Shown here in pieces: positions 13,878 to 14,086 of a stretch of 14,086 nucleotides of DNA. The position numbers were made by a program, and so were the translations under genes. Location: positions 1 through 14,086 of the forward strand of contig CAYPST010000108.1 of NCBI GenBank assembly GCA_964413425.1, read 5' to 3'. Position 1 is the first letter of the stretch. Each line of letters begins with the position of its first letter. This DNA comes from DATFLS01 sp964413425. GTDB lineage: Bacteria > Fidelibacterota > JAANXI01. The notes beneath the pieces were generated by a model. It saw only the letters and a list, made by a program, of their open reading frames with translations. It did no database searches and was not told where the DNA came from.

Positions 13878-13921
13878 TATTTGGAAAACAAGCGTCCGAG
13901 ACAACATGCTGAACCTGACTT
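13878..13921 (-). repeat. Inverted, diverged copy of the GH127 upstream repeat
   Basis: Read on the minus strand, these 44 bases match 2810-2853 at 37 positions without gaps. The palindrome is degenerate (TGTTTTCCAAATA), so the site may no longer bind the same factor. On the minus strand it points towards the gene starting at 13641. Confidence 0.8.
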
Positions 13922-13925
13922 CTGC

Positions 13926-14008
13926 CTAAGTTGAGCGATACGTGTGCCCCACTGGGGTCCCTCTGGGACAGCAAAGTATCGCTGTACTTCGGGAAAACCC
14001 CGACTTAG
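13926..14008. repeat. Multi-stem structured block near the right end
   Basis: CTAAGT (13926-13931) pairs with ACTTAG (14003-14008). Inside it AGCGATAC (13934-13941) pairs with GTATCGCT (13976-13983). Two small hairpins lie within: CCCC-ACT-GGGG (13947-13957) and TCCC-TCT-GGGA (13958-13968). The nested architecture resembles a folded RNA or a REP/MITE-like DNA element. The layout of outer CTAAGT/ACTTAG arms recalls integron attC sites only superficially, as the conserved AAC/GTT core triplets are not in place. Confidence 0.6.
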
Positions 14009-14086
14009 AAAATGTGTGTTTTCACCGACTGGGTGCGGAACGTCCCGACGCCGTTTTCGGGGAGGTGAACACGTATGCCGAAGGCA
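14001..14086. repeat. Right end: half of a stem completed by the left end of the window, plus right copy of the 57-bp repeat
   Basis: CGAC (14001-14004) and GAAAATGT (14008-14015) are the reverse complements of GTCG (77-80) and ACATTTTC (66-73), with a 3x3 mismatch between the two blocks on each side. GTGTT-TT-CACC (14016-14026) likewise matches GGTGAACAC in the 57-bp repeat (14064-14072, and 35-43). If the two identical 57-bp ends are merged, one continuous stem-loop of about 110 bases results. The full element therefore exists somewhere with both halves joined. Confidence 0.8.

Noticed and set aside
13926..14008. Integron attC site
   Set aside because: The long imperfect stem is suggestive, but the conserved AAC/GTT core triplets are misplaced and no integrase or cassette array is present.
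13878..14086. Group II intron or known housekeeping RNA (RNase P, tmRNA, 6S, SRP)
   Set aside because: No domain V catalytic hairpin, no GUGYG intron start and none of the conserved blocks of those RNAs could be found.
1..14086. Integrative element with 57-bp att repeats
   Set aside because: There is no integrase, recombinase, relaxase or tRNA target. Identical ends alone do not support it.
1..14086. CRISPR array or tRNA genes
   Set aside because: No regularly spaced direct repeats and no tRNA-like TPsiC/anticodon arm combinations were seen on either strand.

Overview
The window looks like a slice of a free-living bacterial chromosome, probably a metagenome-assembled contig at roughly 50-55% GC. 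It carries no rRNA, tRNA, CRISPR array, replication gene, integrase or transposase. Secreted carbohydrate-active proteins, a DUF1080/LamG-like protein, a DoxX protein, a Gfo/Idh/MocA dehydrogenase and a soluble acyl-ACP desaturase, together with repeat-rich spacers, would fit the Bacteroidota/Balneolota/Calditrichota/KSB1 neighbourhood. That placement is inference from gene content only.

Layout. At 108-701 (minus) lies an AbrB/VapB-type antitoxin with a one-base frameshift, overlapping by 4 bp a PIN-domain toxin that is truncated and has lost its first catalytic Asp. The pair looks like a decayed toxin-antitoxin module. At 1162-2154 (plus) is a plant-type soluble acyl-ACP desaturase with all diiron ligands. 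The 755-bp spacer after it holds a dispersed repeat and a nested palindromic structure. At 2910-5291 (plus) is a secreted GH127 (DUF1680) beta-L-arabinofuranosidase-type enzyme followed by a strong hairpin. Next come a 48-residue membrane miniprotein (5723-5869, plus), a DUF1080/LamG-like protein (6141-6875, minus), the 3' half of an NAD(P)-binding epimerase (6946-7452, plus, pseudogene), a DoxX membrane protein (7618-8049, minus) and a 56-residue miniprotein (8430-8600, minus). The right third holds a Gfo/Idh/MocA oxidoreductase (9119-10327, plus), a secreted propeller-like protein (10593-11435, plus), a secreted esterase-D-family hydrolase (11717-12613, minus) and an anchored hypothetical protein (12994-13641, minus).

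How the genes may work together. Four proteins (GH127, esterase, LamG-like, propeller-like) carry export signals or anchors, which suggests extracytoplasmic polysaccharide or glycoconjugate processing, with the cytoplasmic dehydrogenase possibly handling a released sugar. The best evidence for a link is a shared upstream module. The GH127 and dehydrogenase genes each have a 25-bp exact repeat and a TGTTT-N3-AAACA palindrome about 70-76 bp before the start codon. A diverged inverted copy lies at 13878-13921.

Non-coding structure is the most unusual part. The first and last 57 bp are identical, and sequence on both sides of this repeat pairs across the join, so the ends are either one circular junction or two halves of a dispersed structured repeat. 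Three copies of a second repeat built around TTATGTACCC occur in spacers. I did not find a clearly novel multi-gene system. The most promising leads are the shared promoter module, the structured end repeat, and the two miniproteins.
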